From Umezawaea endophytica (lineage in GTDB: Bacteria > Actinomycetota > Actinomycetes > Mycobacteriales > Pseudonocardiaceae): a DNA stretch of 64,000 nucleotides. Position numbers and translations under genes: made by a program. Shown here in pieces: positions 8,062-16,569 of the stretch (position 1 is its first letter; each line of letters opens with the position of its first letter). The stretch is taken from the NCBI RefSeq assembly GCF_025061645.1, contig NZ_JANYMP010000001.1, positions 571,591 to 635,590 on the forward strand, in the 5' to 3' direction. The notes below the pieces were generated by a model. That model did not search any database. It saw only the letters and a program-made list of their open reading frames with translations, and had not been told where the DNA came from.

Positions 8062-9168
8062 TCACACGGGCAGCCACTCGGTGGAGGTGGTCACCTCCGC
8101 CAGTCGGTCGGGCAGCGGCTCCACGCCGAGGCCCGCCCCGGTGGGCACGGCGAGGTGGCCGTCGTCGAGCACGAACGGCGTGGTGATGTCCGTGCGGTAG
8201 AACCGGTCCGAGGCGGACGTGTCCCCCGGCAGGGTGAAACCGGGCAGCGCGGCGAGCGCCACGTTCGCGGCCCGGCCCAGCCCGGTCTCCAGCATCCCGC
8301 CGCACCACACCGGCACGCCGTGCGCCACGCACACGTCGTGGATCCGCCGGGCCTCCAGGTAACCGCCGACCCGGCCCGGCTTGATGTTCACGATCGCCGC
8401 CGCCCCCATGGTGATGGCGGCGGCGGCCGAGCGCGCCGAGGTGATCGACTCGTCGAGGCAGACCGGCGTGCTGATCACCTTCGCCAGTTCCGCGTGCCCG
8501 AGCAGGTCCTCCTCCTCCAGCGGCTGCTCGATCAGCAGCAGGTCGAACGCGTCGAGCCGGGCGAGGTGGCGCGCGTCGGCGACGGTGTAGGCGGTGTTCG
8601 CGTCGACCTGGAGCAGCACGTCGTCGCCGAACCGCTCGCGCACCGCGCGCACCGGCTCGACGTCCCACCCCGGCTCGATCTTCAGCTTGATCCGCACGTA
8701 CCCCGCGTCGAGGTACCCGCCGACGGCGTCGAGCAGTTCACCGATGGAGTCCATGATGCCGACCGACACCCCGCACGGGACCCGGTCGCGGGTGGCGCCG
8801 AGTTCACGGGCCAGCGGCCGTCCCTCCGCGCGCAGCTCGGCGTCGAGGACGGCCATCTCCAGCGCCGCCTTCGCCATCCGGTGCCCGCGGAACGGCTCCA
8901 GCGCGGGAGCGACCGAGTTCGCGTCGAGCCGTCCTCGCGCGCCCAGGGCGGGGACCAGGAACCGGGTCAGCACGTCGGCGGCGGCGTCGACGTACTCGGA
9001 CGAGTACAGCGGGTCCGACATCGCTACGCACTCGCCCCACCCCTCCGCCTCGTCGGTGACCGCGCGCAACAGCAGCACGTCCCGCGCGGTCTGGGTGCCG
9101 AACGACGTCCGGAACGGCGCCACCAGCGGCAGCCGGACCCGGCGCAGTTCCACTCCGGTCAGCTTCAT
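8062..9168 (-). CDS. Enolase-superfamily N-acylamino acid racemase (NSAR/OSBS family)
   Basis: 368-residue member of the MenC/N-succinylamino acid racemase branch of the enolase superfamily. All catalytic positions are visible: the KxK pair Lys161/Lys163 in RIKLKIEPG, metal ligands Asp189 (VDANTAY), Glu214 (IEQPLEEED) and Asp239 (CLDESI), and the opposite-face Lys263 (NIKPGRVGG). The ATG at 9168 overlaps the stop of the upstream GNAT gene by four bases (ATGA), so the two are translationally coupled. This family has both o-succinylbenzoate synthase and N-succinylamino acid racemase activities. No menaquinone gene is nearby and the coupled partner is an acyltransferase, so racemase in D-to-L amino acid conversion is the better reading. 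Confidence 0.88.
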   Translation of the reverse strand: MKLTGVELRRVRLPLVAPFRTSFGTQTARDVLLLRAVTDEAEGWGECVAMSDPLYSSEYVDAAADVLTRFLVPALGARGRLDANSVAPALEPFRGHRMAKAALEMAVLDAELRAEGRPLARELGATRDRVPCGVSVGIMDSIGELLDAVGGYLDAGYVRIKLKIEPGWDVEPVRAVRERFGDDVLLQVDANTAYTVADARHLARLDAFDLLLIEQPLEEEDLLGHAELAKVISTPVCLDESITSARSAAAAITMGAAAIVNIKPGRVGGYLEARRIHDVCVAHGVPVWCGGMLETGLGRAANVALAALPGFTLPGDTSASDRFYRTDITTPFVLDDGHLAVPTGAGLGVEPLPDRLAEVTTSTEWLPV

Positions 9169-10052
9169 GAGGTGCCTTCCCCGTTCGTCACGACGTACCA
9201 ACCCGCCCGGTCGAACCCGGTGACCCGAGCCCCGCCCGCGAGCGCGGCGCCGAGAACCTCGCGCACCGCGACCCGCCACTCCTTCGCCGCGCCGGGATCG
9301 GCCGCGCGCAGCGCCTCGACGTCGCGCGGCACGGCCACCAGCAGCGTCCCGCCCTCCAGCGACCCCGGCACCGGCGCGCCGTGCGGCGACCGCCCGAGCG
9401 CGACGACCGCGCCCCGCGACCGCTCGGCCTCGGCGTCACCCGGACGGGGTCGGCCCGCGCAGGCGTCCACGACCGCCGCCGAGCCCAGGTCCCAGCGGAG
9501 CAGGATCCGGTCGGTGTCGTCACCGCCGTTGATGCCGTCGGTCATGTCGCCGTAGAAGTTCGCCAGGTACTCCGCGGGCAGGGCACCCAGCTTCGTGATG
9601 TTGAAGTGCGCGTTGCGCGCGACCAGCGGGTCGAAGGTCCACTCGACCTCCCCCATCCCGCGGTCCATCGCCCACGCGCGCTGGTGCAGCTTGAGCGCGA
9701 ACCCGACGTGCCTGCCGAGCGCGCTCGACGCCACGCCCGCGACGTGGCTGTGCAGCACCCGCCCCGCGGGCGCGCCGAGGAATCCGACGCAGGCGCCCAC
9801 GAGCGCGGGCCCGTCGTACGCGCCCGACACGTAGTTGCCCGCCTTGGACAGCGCGCGGAGCATCGCGGTCGTCACCGGGGGGTTGTCCGGGGACGGCCGC
9901 CAGATCCCGTCGAAGAGGCGGTAGACCGCTTCGAGTTCGGCCATCTCGGTCACGTCGCGCACCACGACGCCCGCCGCGGTGGCGGCGGTGACGTGGGCGC
10001 TCTCCTGGTCGTTCACAGGGACAATCGTCGCGATCACGTGGCTCTCCGTCAT
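9165..10052 (-). CDS. GNAT-family N-acyltransferase (COG3375-like), likely amino acid N-succinyltransferase
   Basis: 295-residue protein of the predicted GNAT acyltransferase group that recurrently pairs with N-succinylamino acid racemases. The N-terminal acyltransferase core (about residues 20-170) includes the acyl-CoA-binding region VGACVGFLG and HSHVAGVASSALGRHVG, followed by WTFDPLVARNAHFNITKLGA, which is typical of this group. In the pathway described for Geobacillus, such an enzyme succinylates D-amino acids before racemisation and desuccinylation. It overlaps the racemase gene by 4 bp and starts 58 bp after the S9-S12 fusion gene. The ATG at 10052 abuts a 16-bp palindrome, and the ribosome site is weak. 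Confidence 0.8.
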   Translation of the reverse strand: MTESHVIATIVPVNDQESAHVTAATAAGVVVRDVTEMAELEAVYRLFDGIWRPSPDNPPVTTAMLRALSKAGNYVSGAYDGPALVGACVGFLGAPAGRVLHSHVAGVASSALGRHVGFALKLHQRAWAMDRGMGEVEWTFDPLVARNAHFNITKLGALPAEYLANFYGDMTDGINGGDDTDRILLRWDLGSAAVVDACAGRPRPGDAEAERSRGAVVALGRSPHGAPVPGSLEGGTLLVAVPRDVEALRAADPGAAKEWRVAVREVLGAALAGGARVTGFDRAGWYVVTNGEGTS

Positions 10053-10067
10053 GGTCCGCGCGGACCA
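10052..10067. promoter_or_regulatory. 16-bp palindromic candidate operator, copy 2
   Basis: TGGTCCGCGCGGACCA is a perfect palindrome touching the start codon of the acyltransferase gene. The 12-bp core is identical to that of the site in front of the PucR-family gene; the outer bases differ. Confidence 0.5.
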
Positions 10068-10110
10068 GCCGCGGCGTGCGAGTTGGTCGTGCCCGACCGC
10101 CTGGTCCACG

Positions 10111-13100
10111 TCAGTCCACCTTCGGGGTCGCGCGCACACCGAAGTGCAGGTACCGCTCGCCGGTCGGCAGCTCGTAGAACCAGACCGGCGCCCACGTGCG
10201 CACCTTCGGTGACCGCACCAGGAACAGGTCGTCCCGCACGGCCACCATCGGGTACTCCTCCGTCGTCTCGGGCACCAGGTCGGCCAGCGGGCCGGTGACG
10301 GTCGTGCGCAGCACGGGCCCGTCCAGCACCTCCAGCCGGGCGCCTGCCCGCTCGTACGTGCCCAGGTGCCGGGAGACGTCTACGGAGACGGGTTCGGCGG
10401 GTGGTTCCAGCGGCGCGGGCACGGCGAGGTCCGCGAGTTCCGCGAAGACCTCGCGGTACAGCTCCACGTACAGGTCGCGGGCGTTGCCGCCGTTGGTGAG
10501 CAGCACGACCGCCAGGCCCTCGTCCGGCAGCAGCCGGAGGAAGGCGTTCTGCCCGATCGTGGTGCCGTCGTGGCCGATCAGCCTGCGGTCGTCCCAGCCG
10601 AACCGGATCCAGCCGAGCCCCCACGAGTCGCCGAGGGTGAACTTCTCCGGCAGCTCCACCTGGTGCTCCGCCATCGCCGCGGCGCTCGATCCGGCCAGCA
10701 CCCTCGTGCCGTCGGGCGCAAGACCGCCGGTGAGGTGCAGGCGGGCGAACCCGAGGACGTCCGCGGCGGTGGAGGTGATCAGCCCGGCGGGCCCGACCGA
10801 CCGGGGCAGGCCCCACTGGGGCGCCGTCGTCAGCGTGCCGCCGTCGTCGACGTGCCCGACGGCCGTGCGGTGCAGCAGCGCCTCCTCGGGGAGCGTGACC
10901 GTGCGCCGCAGGCCGAGCGGGGCGAGGATCCGGTCGCGGAGCGCTTGGTCCCACGTGCCGCCGGTCAGCTCCTCGATCACGCGCCCGGCCAGCGAGAAAC
11001 CGGAGTTGCAGTAGGACCAGGTGGCGCCGAGCGGGTGGTTCTGCGCCACCTCGCCCAGCAGCGCCACGTACTTCTCCAGGCAGTCGTCGCCGCGCCCGGT
11101 GTCGGTGAACACGTCGCCGTCGATGCCGCTGGTGTGGGTCAGCAGGTGCCGCATGGTCACGCTCTTGGTGACCTCGGGCTCGCCGAGCCGCAGTTCCGGC
11201 AGCACCTCGGAGATCGGCGCGTCCAGGTCGAGCAGGCCCTCGTCGACGAGCTGGAGGGCGAGCGTCGCCGTCCAGACCTTCGAGATCGACCCGATCTGGA
11301 ACAGCGAGTCGGTGGTCGCCTCGACGCCGGTGCCGGTGTTCAGCACGCCGTGCGCGACCTCGACGAGCTCGTCCTCGCCCGGCCCGCTCCCCTGACCGAG
11401 CCGCAGGACGCCCAGCACGGCGCCGGGGACGTGGTGGCGTTCGGCCAGCGCGTCGAGCCTGCGCTGCCAGTGCGCCGCGTCGATCCGGGCGCGGCGCGGC
11501 CCGGCGGCGGCGCCCGCGTACCGCTCGACCCAGTCCACGACCCGCCGGTTGAAGTCGATCCGGTGCGACGGCGGGCCTTCGAGGATGAACAGGTGCGAGC
11601 CCTCCGGGTAGAGCACCAGCCTGGTCGGCACGCCCTGCTCCCGCAGCGCCGCGTGCCACTGCTGGGCCTGGCCGATCGGGCAGCGCACGTCGGCGGCGCC
11701 CTGCACGACCAGCGTCGGCGTGCGCACCCGGTCGACCCGCGAGAACGGCGACAGCGCCTCGTACCGGTCCCGGTCGGACCACGGCAGGGCTCCCAGCTCC
11801 AGCTCGGCCAGGAAGTGCCCGACGTCGGCCGTGCCCGCCATGCTGGTGAGGTCGCTGACCACACCGCCGGTCACCGCGGCGGCGAACCGGTCGTCGCGGC
11901 TGGTGAGGTAGCAGGTCATGAAGCCGCCGTAGCTGTACCCGGCCACGGCCAGCCGCCGCGGGTCGGCGACGCCTTCGGCGACGAGCTGGTCGAGGGGTTC
12001 GAGGAAGTCCTTCGCGTCCGCCTCGCCCCAGGCGCCGAGCGCCGCGGTGTAGAACTCCGAGCCGTAGCCGTCGCTGCCGCGCGGGTTGACGAGCAGCACG
12101 GTCCAGCCGAGCGCGGCCAGTTCCTGGTGGTAGAGGTGGGCTTCGTCGGCCGCGCCGTTCCACGCGTTGTGCGGGCCGCCGTGGACGTCCAGCAGCAGCG
12201 GGCCCGCGGTGGTCGTGTCGCCGATGAGCCACCCCTGCACGGTGGTGCCGTCGGAGATCGTGAACTCCCGCTCCACGCGGGGGAACAGGTCCACCTCGGT
12301 CAGGGTGCCGTGCGAGGTGCGCACGGACTCGGCGCCGGTGGCGAGGTCGAGGGTGACGACCTCGCCGAGGGAGTCCGGCGTGGCCAGCACGACGGCGACC
12401 GTCCCGCCCGCGGTGGACACGCCCGCGACCACCCGGCCCGCGCCGGTGAGCACCGGGACGGGCTCGCCGCCGTCGACGGGCACCGAGTACAGGTGGGTGC
12501 AGCCGCGGTCGCGGACGCAGAACAGCACGGCGCGGCCGTCGTCGACGAGTTGCGGCAGCGCACCGGGGTAGGCCGGGCCACCCGGCATGACGTTGCGGTC
12601 CAGCGGGCCGGCCAGGTCGACGGCCGCGGTGCCGTCCAGCGGCACGCGCAGCAGACCCGCGTGGCCCGCGAGCGACCCCTCCGTGCCGACGACGAGCAGC
12701 GCGTCGGCGTTCGCGGTCCAGATCGCCGGACCGCCGTACCCGTCCAGCAGGCCGACCGGCTCGGTGGTGCCGTCCGCGAGGTCCAGGACGTGGACCGGCG
12801 CCCGGAACACCAGGTCGCCGTCCGGCGCGGTGCTCGCCGAATACGCCAGCCTCGCCGAGTCCGGTGACCAGGCCGGGGCGCCCGCGTGCCAGTCGCCCGC
12901 GGTGACCTGCTCGGTCTTCCCGCTCGCCACGTCCAGGACGTGCAGGTGCTGCCGCATCGTGCGCAGCAGGCCCGCGCCGTCGGCCTGGTAGTCCAGCCGG
13001 TCGGCCACGACCGGCGCTCCGGCGCGCCGGGCGCGGGCCCGGTCGTCCTCGCCGTCCACGGCGTGCAGGTCGACGGGGGCGCCGAACGCGATCCGGGTCC

Positions 13101-13452
13101 CGTCCGGGCTCCACACCGGCGCGCCCGCGCCGAGCGGCAGCGACGTGACCCGCTCGGCCTCGCCGCCGTCCGCCGGGAGCAGCCACACCTGCGCGGGCCC
13201 GTCCTGCGCCCGCAGGAACGCGATCCGCGTCCCGTCCGGCGACCACGCGGGCGCGGAGTCCGCACGCCCCCTGGTGAGCCGACGGGGTTCCCCGGTGCGG
13301 GCGCCGACCGTCCACAGCGACCGGACGTTCCGGTCCGCGTCCGCGTCGACCGTGCGGAGCACGTAGGCGATCCGCTCGCCGTCCGGCGACAGCGCGGGCT
13401 GCTCCGGCACCGCGAACGAGGTCAGGTCGTCGATGCGCTGGCGTCGGGTCAC
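10111..13452 (-). CDS. Fused S9 prolyl-oligopeptidase-type peptidase and S12 beta-lactamase-like hydrolase
   Basis: 1113 residues in one frame with two complete hydrolases. Residues about 15-390 form a PD40/WD40-like propeller with repeated WSPDGTRIAF blades. Residues 395-645 are an S9 alpha/beta-hydrolase domain with Ser507 (GYSYGG), Asp588 (QGAADVRCP) and His620 (EGSHLF). Residues 655-1113 are an S12 domain with Ser722-x-x-Lys725 (GSISKVW), Tyr814-x-Asn816 and His961-Asp-Gly963, plus a C-terminal lipocalin-like part. The GTG at 13452 has GAGGAGA at correct spacing. No signal peptide is seen, so it is likely cytoplasmic. The two activities suit stepwise hydrolysis of imported peptides, including D-residue peptides; the substrate is inferred from context. 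Confidence 0.85.
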   Translation of the reverse strand: MTRRQRIDDLTSFAVPEQPALSPDGERIAYVLRTVDADADRNVRSLWTVGARTGEPRRLTRGRADSAPAWSPDGTRIAFLRAQDGPAQVWLLPADGGEAERVTSLPLGAGAPVWSPDGTRIAFGAPVDLHAVDGEDDRARARRAGAPVVADRLDYQADGAGLLRTMRQHLHVLDVASGKTEQVTAGDWHAGAPAWSPDSARLAYSASTAPDGDLVFRAPVHVLDLADGTTEPVGLLDGYGGPAIWTANADALLVVGTEGSLAGHAGLLRVPLDGTAAVDLAGPLDRNVMPGGPAYPGALPQLVDDGRAVLFCVRDRGCTHLYSVPVDGGEPVPVLTGAGRVVAGVSTAGGTVAVVLATPDSLGEVVTLDLATGAESVRTSHGTLTEVDLFPRVEREFTISDGTTVQGWLIGDTTTAGPLLLDVHGGPHNAWNGAADEAHLYHQELAALGWTVLLVNPRGSDGYGSEFYTAALGAWGEADAKDFLEPLDQLVAEGVADPRRLAVAGYSYGGFMTCYLTSRDDRFAAAVTGGVVSDLTSMAGTADVGHFLAELELGALPWSDRDRYEALSPFSRVDRVRTPTLVVQGAADVRCPIGQAQQWHAALREQGVPTRLVLYPEGSHLFILEGPPSHRIDFNRRVVDWVERYAGAAAGPRRARIDAAHWQRRLDALAERHHVPGAVLGVLRLGQGSGPGEDELVEVAHGVLNTGTGVEATTDSLFQIGSISKVWTATLALQLVDEGLLDLDAPISEVLPELRLGEPEVTKSVTMRHLLTHTSGIDGDVFTDTGRGDDCLEKYVALLGEVAQNHPLGATWSYCNSGFSLAGRVIEELTGGTWDQALRDRILAPLGLRRTVTLPEEALLHRTAVGHVDDGGTLTTAPQWGLPRSVGPAGLITSTAADVLGFARLHLTGGLAPDGTRVLAGSSAAAMAEHQVELPEKFTLGDSWGLGWIRFGWDDRRLIGHDGTTIGQNAFLRLLPDEGLAVVLLTNGGNARDLYVELYREVFAELADLAVPAPLEPPAEPVSVDVSRHLGTYERAGARLEVLDGPVLRTTVTGPLADLVPETTEEYPMVAVRDDLFLVRSPKVRTWAPVWFYELPTGERYLHFGVRATPKVD

Positions 13453-13540
13453 CGGGGTCTCCTCGGGTGCGCGGAACGGGTCGGTCGGGCTCCACCGCGG
13501 CGCCCGACCTCCGATGCTGTCGGGCCGGGGCCGCCGGGAG

Positions 13541-13558
13541 TTCGTCCGCGCGGATGAA
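13541..13558. promoter_or_regulatory. 18-bp candidate operator, copy 3
   Basis: TTCGTCCGCGCGGATGAA differs at one base from the perfect palindrome at 8013-8030. The flank TCCCG next to it is also shared. It lies about 90 bp upstream of the S9-S12 fusion gene, in a 191-bp gene-free stretch that also contains the 3' side of the reductase gene. Confidence 0.55.
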
Positions 13559-13643
13559 TCGGACCGGCCCGCGCTGTCGGCCCGCACGGCCGAGGAGTGG
13601 CGAAGGGTCGGGCCTGCCGCCGTTCGGGTGAGGAACCGCGTCC

Positions 13644-14237
13644 TCAGCGGAGGCTGTAGCGGAGGTGGGTGACCGAGTGCGTGGGGCGGACGTCGACCTG
13701 GACGAGCCCGGTGTGCGGCACGCCGTCGAAGAGCCGTTCGCCCCGGCCGAGGAGGACCGGGACGAGGTGCAGGCGCAGTTCGTCGACCAGGCCCGCCGCC
13801 AGGTACTGGTTGGCCGTGGCCGCGCCGCCCGCGATCGACACGGCCCGCCCGCCCGCGGCCTCCCGCGCCCGGTCCAGCGCCTCGTCGACGCCGCCGGTGA
13901 CGAAGTGGAAGGTCGTCCCGCCCTCCAGCGGGATCGGCTCGTGGGCGTGGTGGGTGAGCACGAACACCGGGCCGTGGTACGGCGGTTCCGCGCCCCACCA
14001 GCCCGTCCAGTCGGGGTCCCACGGGCCCTGGCCGGGTCCGGCGAACATGTTGCGGCCCATCACGAACGCGCCCGCGTCGACGACGGCCGCGTTCTCCCGC
14101 GCGTGCAGTTCGGGTTCGTCGAACTTCCACCGGTGCAGCAGGATCCCGCCTTCGCCCAGCGGTGTGTCGGGCCGCTGGTCGGGTCCGGCCAGGAAGCCGT
14201 CCAGGGAGATCGCCAGGTCGCAGTACACCGTGCTCAT
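13644..14237 (-). CDS. Dihydrofolate reductase-like protein (RibD C-terminal domain)
   Basis: 197-residue stand-alone RibD_C/dihydrofolate-reductase-fold protein. It starts with the family's MSTVYCDLAISLDGFLAG, carries GRNMFAG near residue 68, and has the nucleotide-binding IAGGAATANQYLAAGLVDEL around residues 145-165. It ends RPTHSVTHLRYSL, as in YyaP/YwjB-like actinobacterial paralogues. These use NADPH, but the substrate is generally unknown. The ATG at 14237 was chosen because homology begins there. A small membrane ORF lies 47 bp upstream. It is not part of a riboflavin operon, so a role in riboflavin synthesis is unlikely. Confidence 0.82.
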   Translation of the reverse strand: MSTVYCDLAISLDGFLAGPDQRPDTPLGEGGILLHRWKFDEPELHARENAAVVDAGAFVMGRNMFAGPGQGPWDPDWTGWWGAEPPYHGPVFVLTHHAHEPIPLEGGTTFHFVTGGVDEALDRAREAAGGRAVSIAGGAATANQYLAAGLVDELRLHLVPVLLGRGERLFDGVPHTGLVQVDVRPTHSVTHLRYSLR

Positions 14238-14284
14238 CGGTTCTCCCACTCTGCTCGACCCCCGAGAGGGCCTTCGGGGCCCGG

Positions 14285-14467
14285 TCAGGAGCGGAAGGGG
14301 TTGAGGTCCTTCAGCGAGTCCAGGAGCGGGGGCAGCCACCCGAGGACCGCGTCCCGGAGCGCGGGCACGAAGATGATCACCGCGATGACCAGCGCCACGT
14401 ACGGCGCCACGCTTCCCCTGCGCTTCGACGCCACGCACACCCCCGGATCCGTCGTCCCGACCAGCAT
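14285..14467 (-). CDS. Small single-pass membrane protein, hypothetical
   Basis: A 60-codon frame encoding a basic start (VASKRRGSV), one clear hydrophobic helix (APYVALVIAVIIFVPAL) and an amphipathic tail ending NPFRS. Translation may instead begin at a GTG near 14440 or 14434, preceded by a GGGGG stretch. I do not recognise a family. It sits between the epimerase and reductase genes on the same strand. The codon pattern (G/C at third positions) is compatible with a real gene, but its length gives little certainty. Confidence 0.4.
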   Translation of the reverse strand: MLVGTTDPGVCVASKRRGSVAPYVALVIAVIIFVPALRDAVLGWLPPLLDSLKDLNPFRS

Positions 14468-14495
14468 GGCACGGGACCCGCCGTCCCCGCCTCCG

Positions 14496-15536
14496 TCAGC
14501 TCCGGACGAGCGACCTCCGGACCAGGCTCTCGCCCGCGGCGACGACGGCGTCCTCGGACGGGCGCGGCCGCCACCCCAGCACGCGGCGAGCCTTCTCGTT
14601 GGAGATCTTCTTGGCGTGGCCGAGGTCGGGGACGACCGAGCGGAACTCCTTGGAGAACAGGGAGGCGATCCGCACCACGACGTCGGGCACGGACCGGCTG
14701 GGCACCCGCTTCGCGGCGTCGCCGAGGTGCGCCCTCAGCGCGGCCCCGATCTCCTTCATCGCCATCACCGGACCGCTGGAGAGGAGGAACCGCTGCCCCG
14801 CCGCGCCGGGCGCGGTCATGGCCAGCACGTGCGCGGTCGCCACGTCGCGCACGTCGACGATCGGGAACCACAGGTTCGGGTAGCCCGGCATGGCCCCGTC
14901 GAGGCTCCGCTGGACGATGTGGTTCGCGCCGGAGACCTCCCCGCCCATCACCGGCCCCATCACCGCGACGGGGAGGAGCGTGGTCAGCTCCATCGCGCCG
15001 CCCTCGGCCGCGACGAAGTCCCACGCGGCGCGCTCGGCGAGGATCTTGCTCCGGCCGTAGGCGTCGACGCCCGGCCCGTCGAGGACGGACCAGTCGTCCT
15101 CGGTGAACGTGCGGTCGGTGTGGGGGTGGCCGAAGCCGACGGCGTGGAACGCCGACGTGAGCACGACCCGCTTGACGCCCGCGTCGCGGGCCGCGCGCAG
15201 CACGCGCACCGCGCCGTCGCGGGCCGGGCCGATGACGTCGTCCTCGTCGGCGACGGGTCCGATGTGGACGGGCGACGCCACGTGCAGCACGTAGTCGCAC
15301 CCGCTGACGGCGTCGGCCCACCCCTCGTCGCGGGTGAGGTCGGCGGTGGCGAAGCTCAGCGCGTCGCCGTTCACCATGCCCGCGTCGGTGAGCACGGCGC
15401 GCACCGCGCTCTCGCGCTCCGGTGACCGCACGGTGGTGCGCACGAGGTACCCCTGGTCGAGGAGGTGGAGGACGCAGTGCCCGGCGATGAAACCGGACCC
15501 GCCGGTGACGAGGACTCGCTGCTGGGTGGTGGTCAT
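14496..15536 (-). CDS. NAD-dependent epimerase/dehydratase, dihydroflavonol-4-reductase-like
   Basis: 346-residue extended short-chain dehydrogenase. The N-terminal nucleotide motif is VTGGSGFIAGH (about residues 10-20), followed by ASPVHIG, the Ser-x-n-Tyr-x-x-x-Lys set (LTSAFHAVG then AYGRSKILAE, about residues 135-165) and the substrate half containing LLPVAVMGPVMG. The usual family length is 330-350. These enzymes reduce ketones or flavonoid/steroid-like carbonyls; the substrate is unknown. It is divergent from an XRE regulator 142 bp away, which probably controls it, a common arrangement in actinobacteria. Confidence 0.85.
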   Translation of the reverse strand: MTTTQQRVLVTGGSGFIAGHCVLHLLDQGYLVRTTVRSPERESAVRAVLTDAGMVNGDALSFATADLTRDEGWADAVSGCDYVLHVASPVHIGPVADEDDVIGPARDGAVRVLRAARDAGVKRVVLTSAFHAVGFGHPHTDRTFTEDDWSVLDGPGVDAYGRSKILAERAAWDFVAAEGGAMELTTLLPVAVMGPVMGGEVSGANHIVQRSLDGAMPGYPNLWFPIVDVRDVATAHVLAMTAPGAAGQRFLLSSGPVMAMKEIGAALRAHLGDAAKRVPSRSVPDVVVRIASLFSKEFRSVVPDLGHAKKISNEKARRVLGWRPRPSEDAVVAAGESLVRRSLVRS

Positions 15537-15678
15537 GTGGTCGCCCCGCTGATCGGTGTGGTGGTCTTGGTGCCGTCGACCACGATCCGGCCCGCGACCG
15601 GGCCGAACCAGCGCCCCCTCCAGCCCGGGGTCCGGCAGGGCCCCGGCACCGGGTCGTCCCCGCCCCTACCGTGGGCGC

Positions 15679-16548
15679 ATGACCGAGGAGCCGAACCTGC
15701 TGGGCGCCTTCCTCCGCGCCCGCCGCGAACTCGTCACCCCCGAGGAAGCGGGCGTCCCCGTCCACGGCGTGCGGCGGGTACCGGGCCTGCGCCGCGAGGA
15801 GGTCGCCATGCTGGCGGGCATCAGCGCCGACTACTACCTGCGGCTGGAACGCGGCCGCGACCGCAAGCCGTCGGTGCAGGTGCTCGACTCGCTCGCCCGC
15901 GTCCTGCGCCTCGACGACGACACCAGGGCGTACCTGCTCGGTCTCGCCGCCGACCGGCCCCGCCGCGCCCGGCGCCCGCGCAGGGAGACCGTCCCGACCG
16001 GCGCGGCCAAGCTCGTGGCGCTGCTCCCGCTGCCCGCGTTCATCGAGGGCCGCTACTTCGACGTGCTCGCCGCGAACCCGCTGGCGACGGCCCTCTCACC
16101 GCGCCTGGTGACGGGCGGCAACCGGCTGCGGGACGTGTTCCTCGACCCGGCGGAGCAGGCCCTGTTCCCGGACTGGGAGAGGGCGTGCGCCGGGCTGCTC
16201 GCGGGCTTCCGCGAGGCGGTGGGCACCGACACCGACAACCCCCGCTTCATCGAACTCGTCGGCGAACTCTCCCTGGCCAGCCCGCTGTTCCGCAGGCTCT
16301 GGGCCCGTCACGACGTGCGCCACCGCGGCGGCGCGACGGTGCCCTTCACCCACCCGCAGGTGGGCGAACTCCTGCTGAACCGGGAGAAGCTCCTCATCAG
16401 CGGGACCGACGGCATCATGCTGGTCGTCTACCACCCCGACGCGGGCACGGACGCCGCGGACAAGCTCGCCCTCCTCGGCTCCGCCGCGCTGGAGCCCGCT
16501 CCCTCCCCCCGCCAGACGGCCGCCGAGCAGGGCCGACGCGCGCCCTGA
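15679..16548 (+). CDS. XRE-family regulator with MmyB-like ligand-binding domain
   Basis: 289-residue repressor or activator. The N-terminal helix-turn-helix includes VPGLRREEVAMLAGISADYYLRLERGRDRKPS (quoted in part: LRREEVAMLAGIS, residues about 40-52). The rest is the MmyB-type domain beginning about residue 105 with DVLAANPLATALSP (residues about 135-150). This architecture is very common in actinomycetes, where the gene is divergent from a short-chain dehydrogenase, as here with the epimerase at 14496-15536. The ATG at 15679 is the first start that leaves the conserved N-terminus intact. Confidence 0.87.
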   Translation: MTEEPNLLGAFLRARRELVTPEEAGVPVHGVRRVPGLRREEVAMLAGISADYYLRLERGRDRKPSVQVLDSLARVLRLDDDTRAYLLGLAADRPRRARRPRRETVPTGAAKLVALLPLPAFIEGRYFDVLAANPLATALSPRLVTGGNRLRDVFLDPAEQALFPDWERACAGLLAGFREAVGTDTDNPRFIELVGELSLASPLFRRLWARHDVRHRGGATVPFTHPQVGELLLNREKLLISGTDGIMLVVYHPDAGTDAADKLALLGSAALEPAPSPRQTAAEQGRRAP

Positions 16549-16569
16549 CCGTCGGCTTCCCGGTGGGGG

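Noticed and set aside
8062-9168. Annotation of the racemase as menC (o-succinylbenzoate synthase) of menaquinone synthesis
   Set aside because: No other men gene is nearby and the coupled GNAT gene favours the N-acylamino acid racemase role; OSBS activity cannot be excluded from sequence.
10366-12867. Plus-strand 833-codon frame opposite the S9-S12 fusion gene
   Set aside because: Low-complexity Arg/Val/Gly/Gln-rich sequence with no motif; the opposite strand has two intact active sites.
13453-14130. Extension of the S9-S12 fusion gene to an upstream start near 14130
   Set aside because: The extension overlaps the RibD-type reductase, is Arg/Pro-rich and ignores the GAGGAGA-GTG start at 13452.
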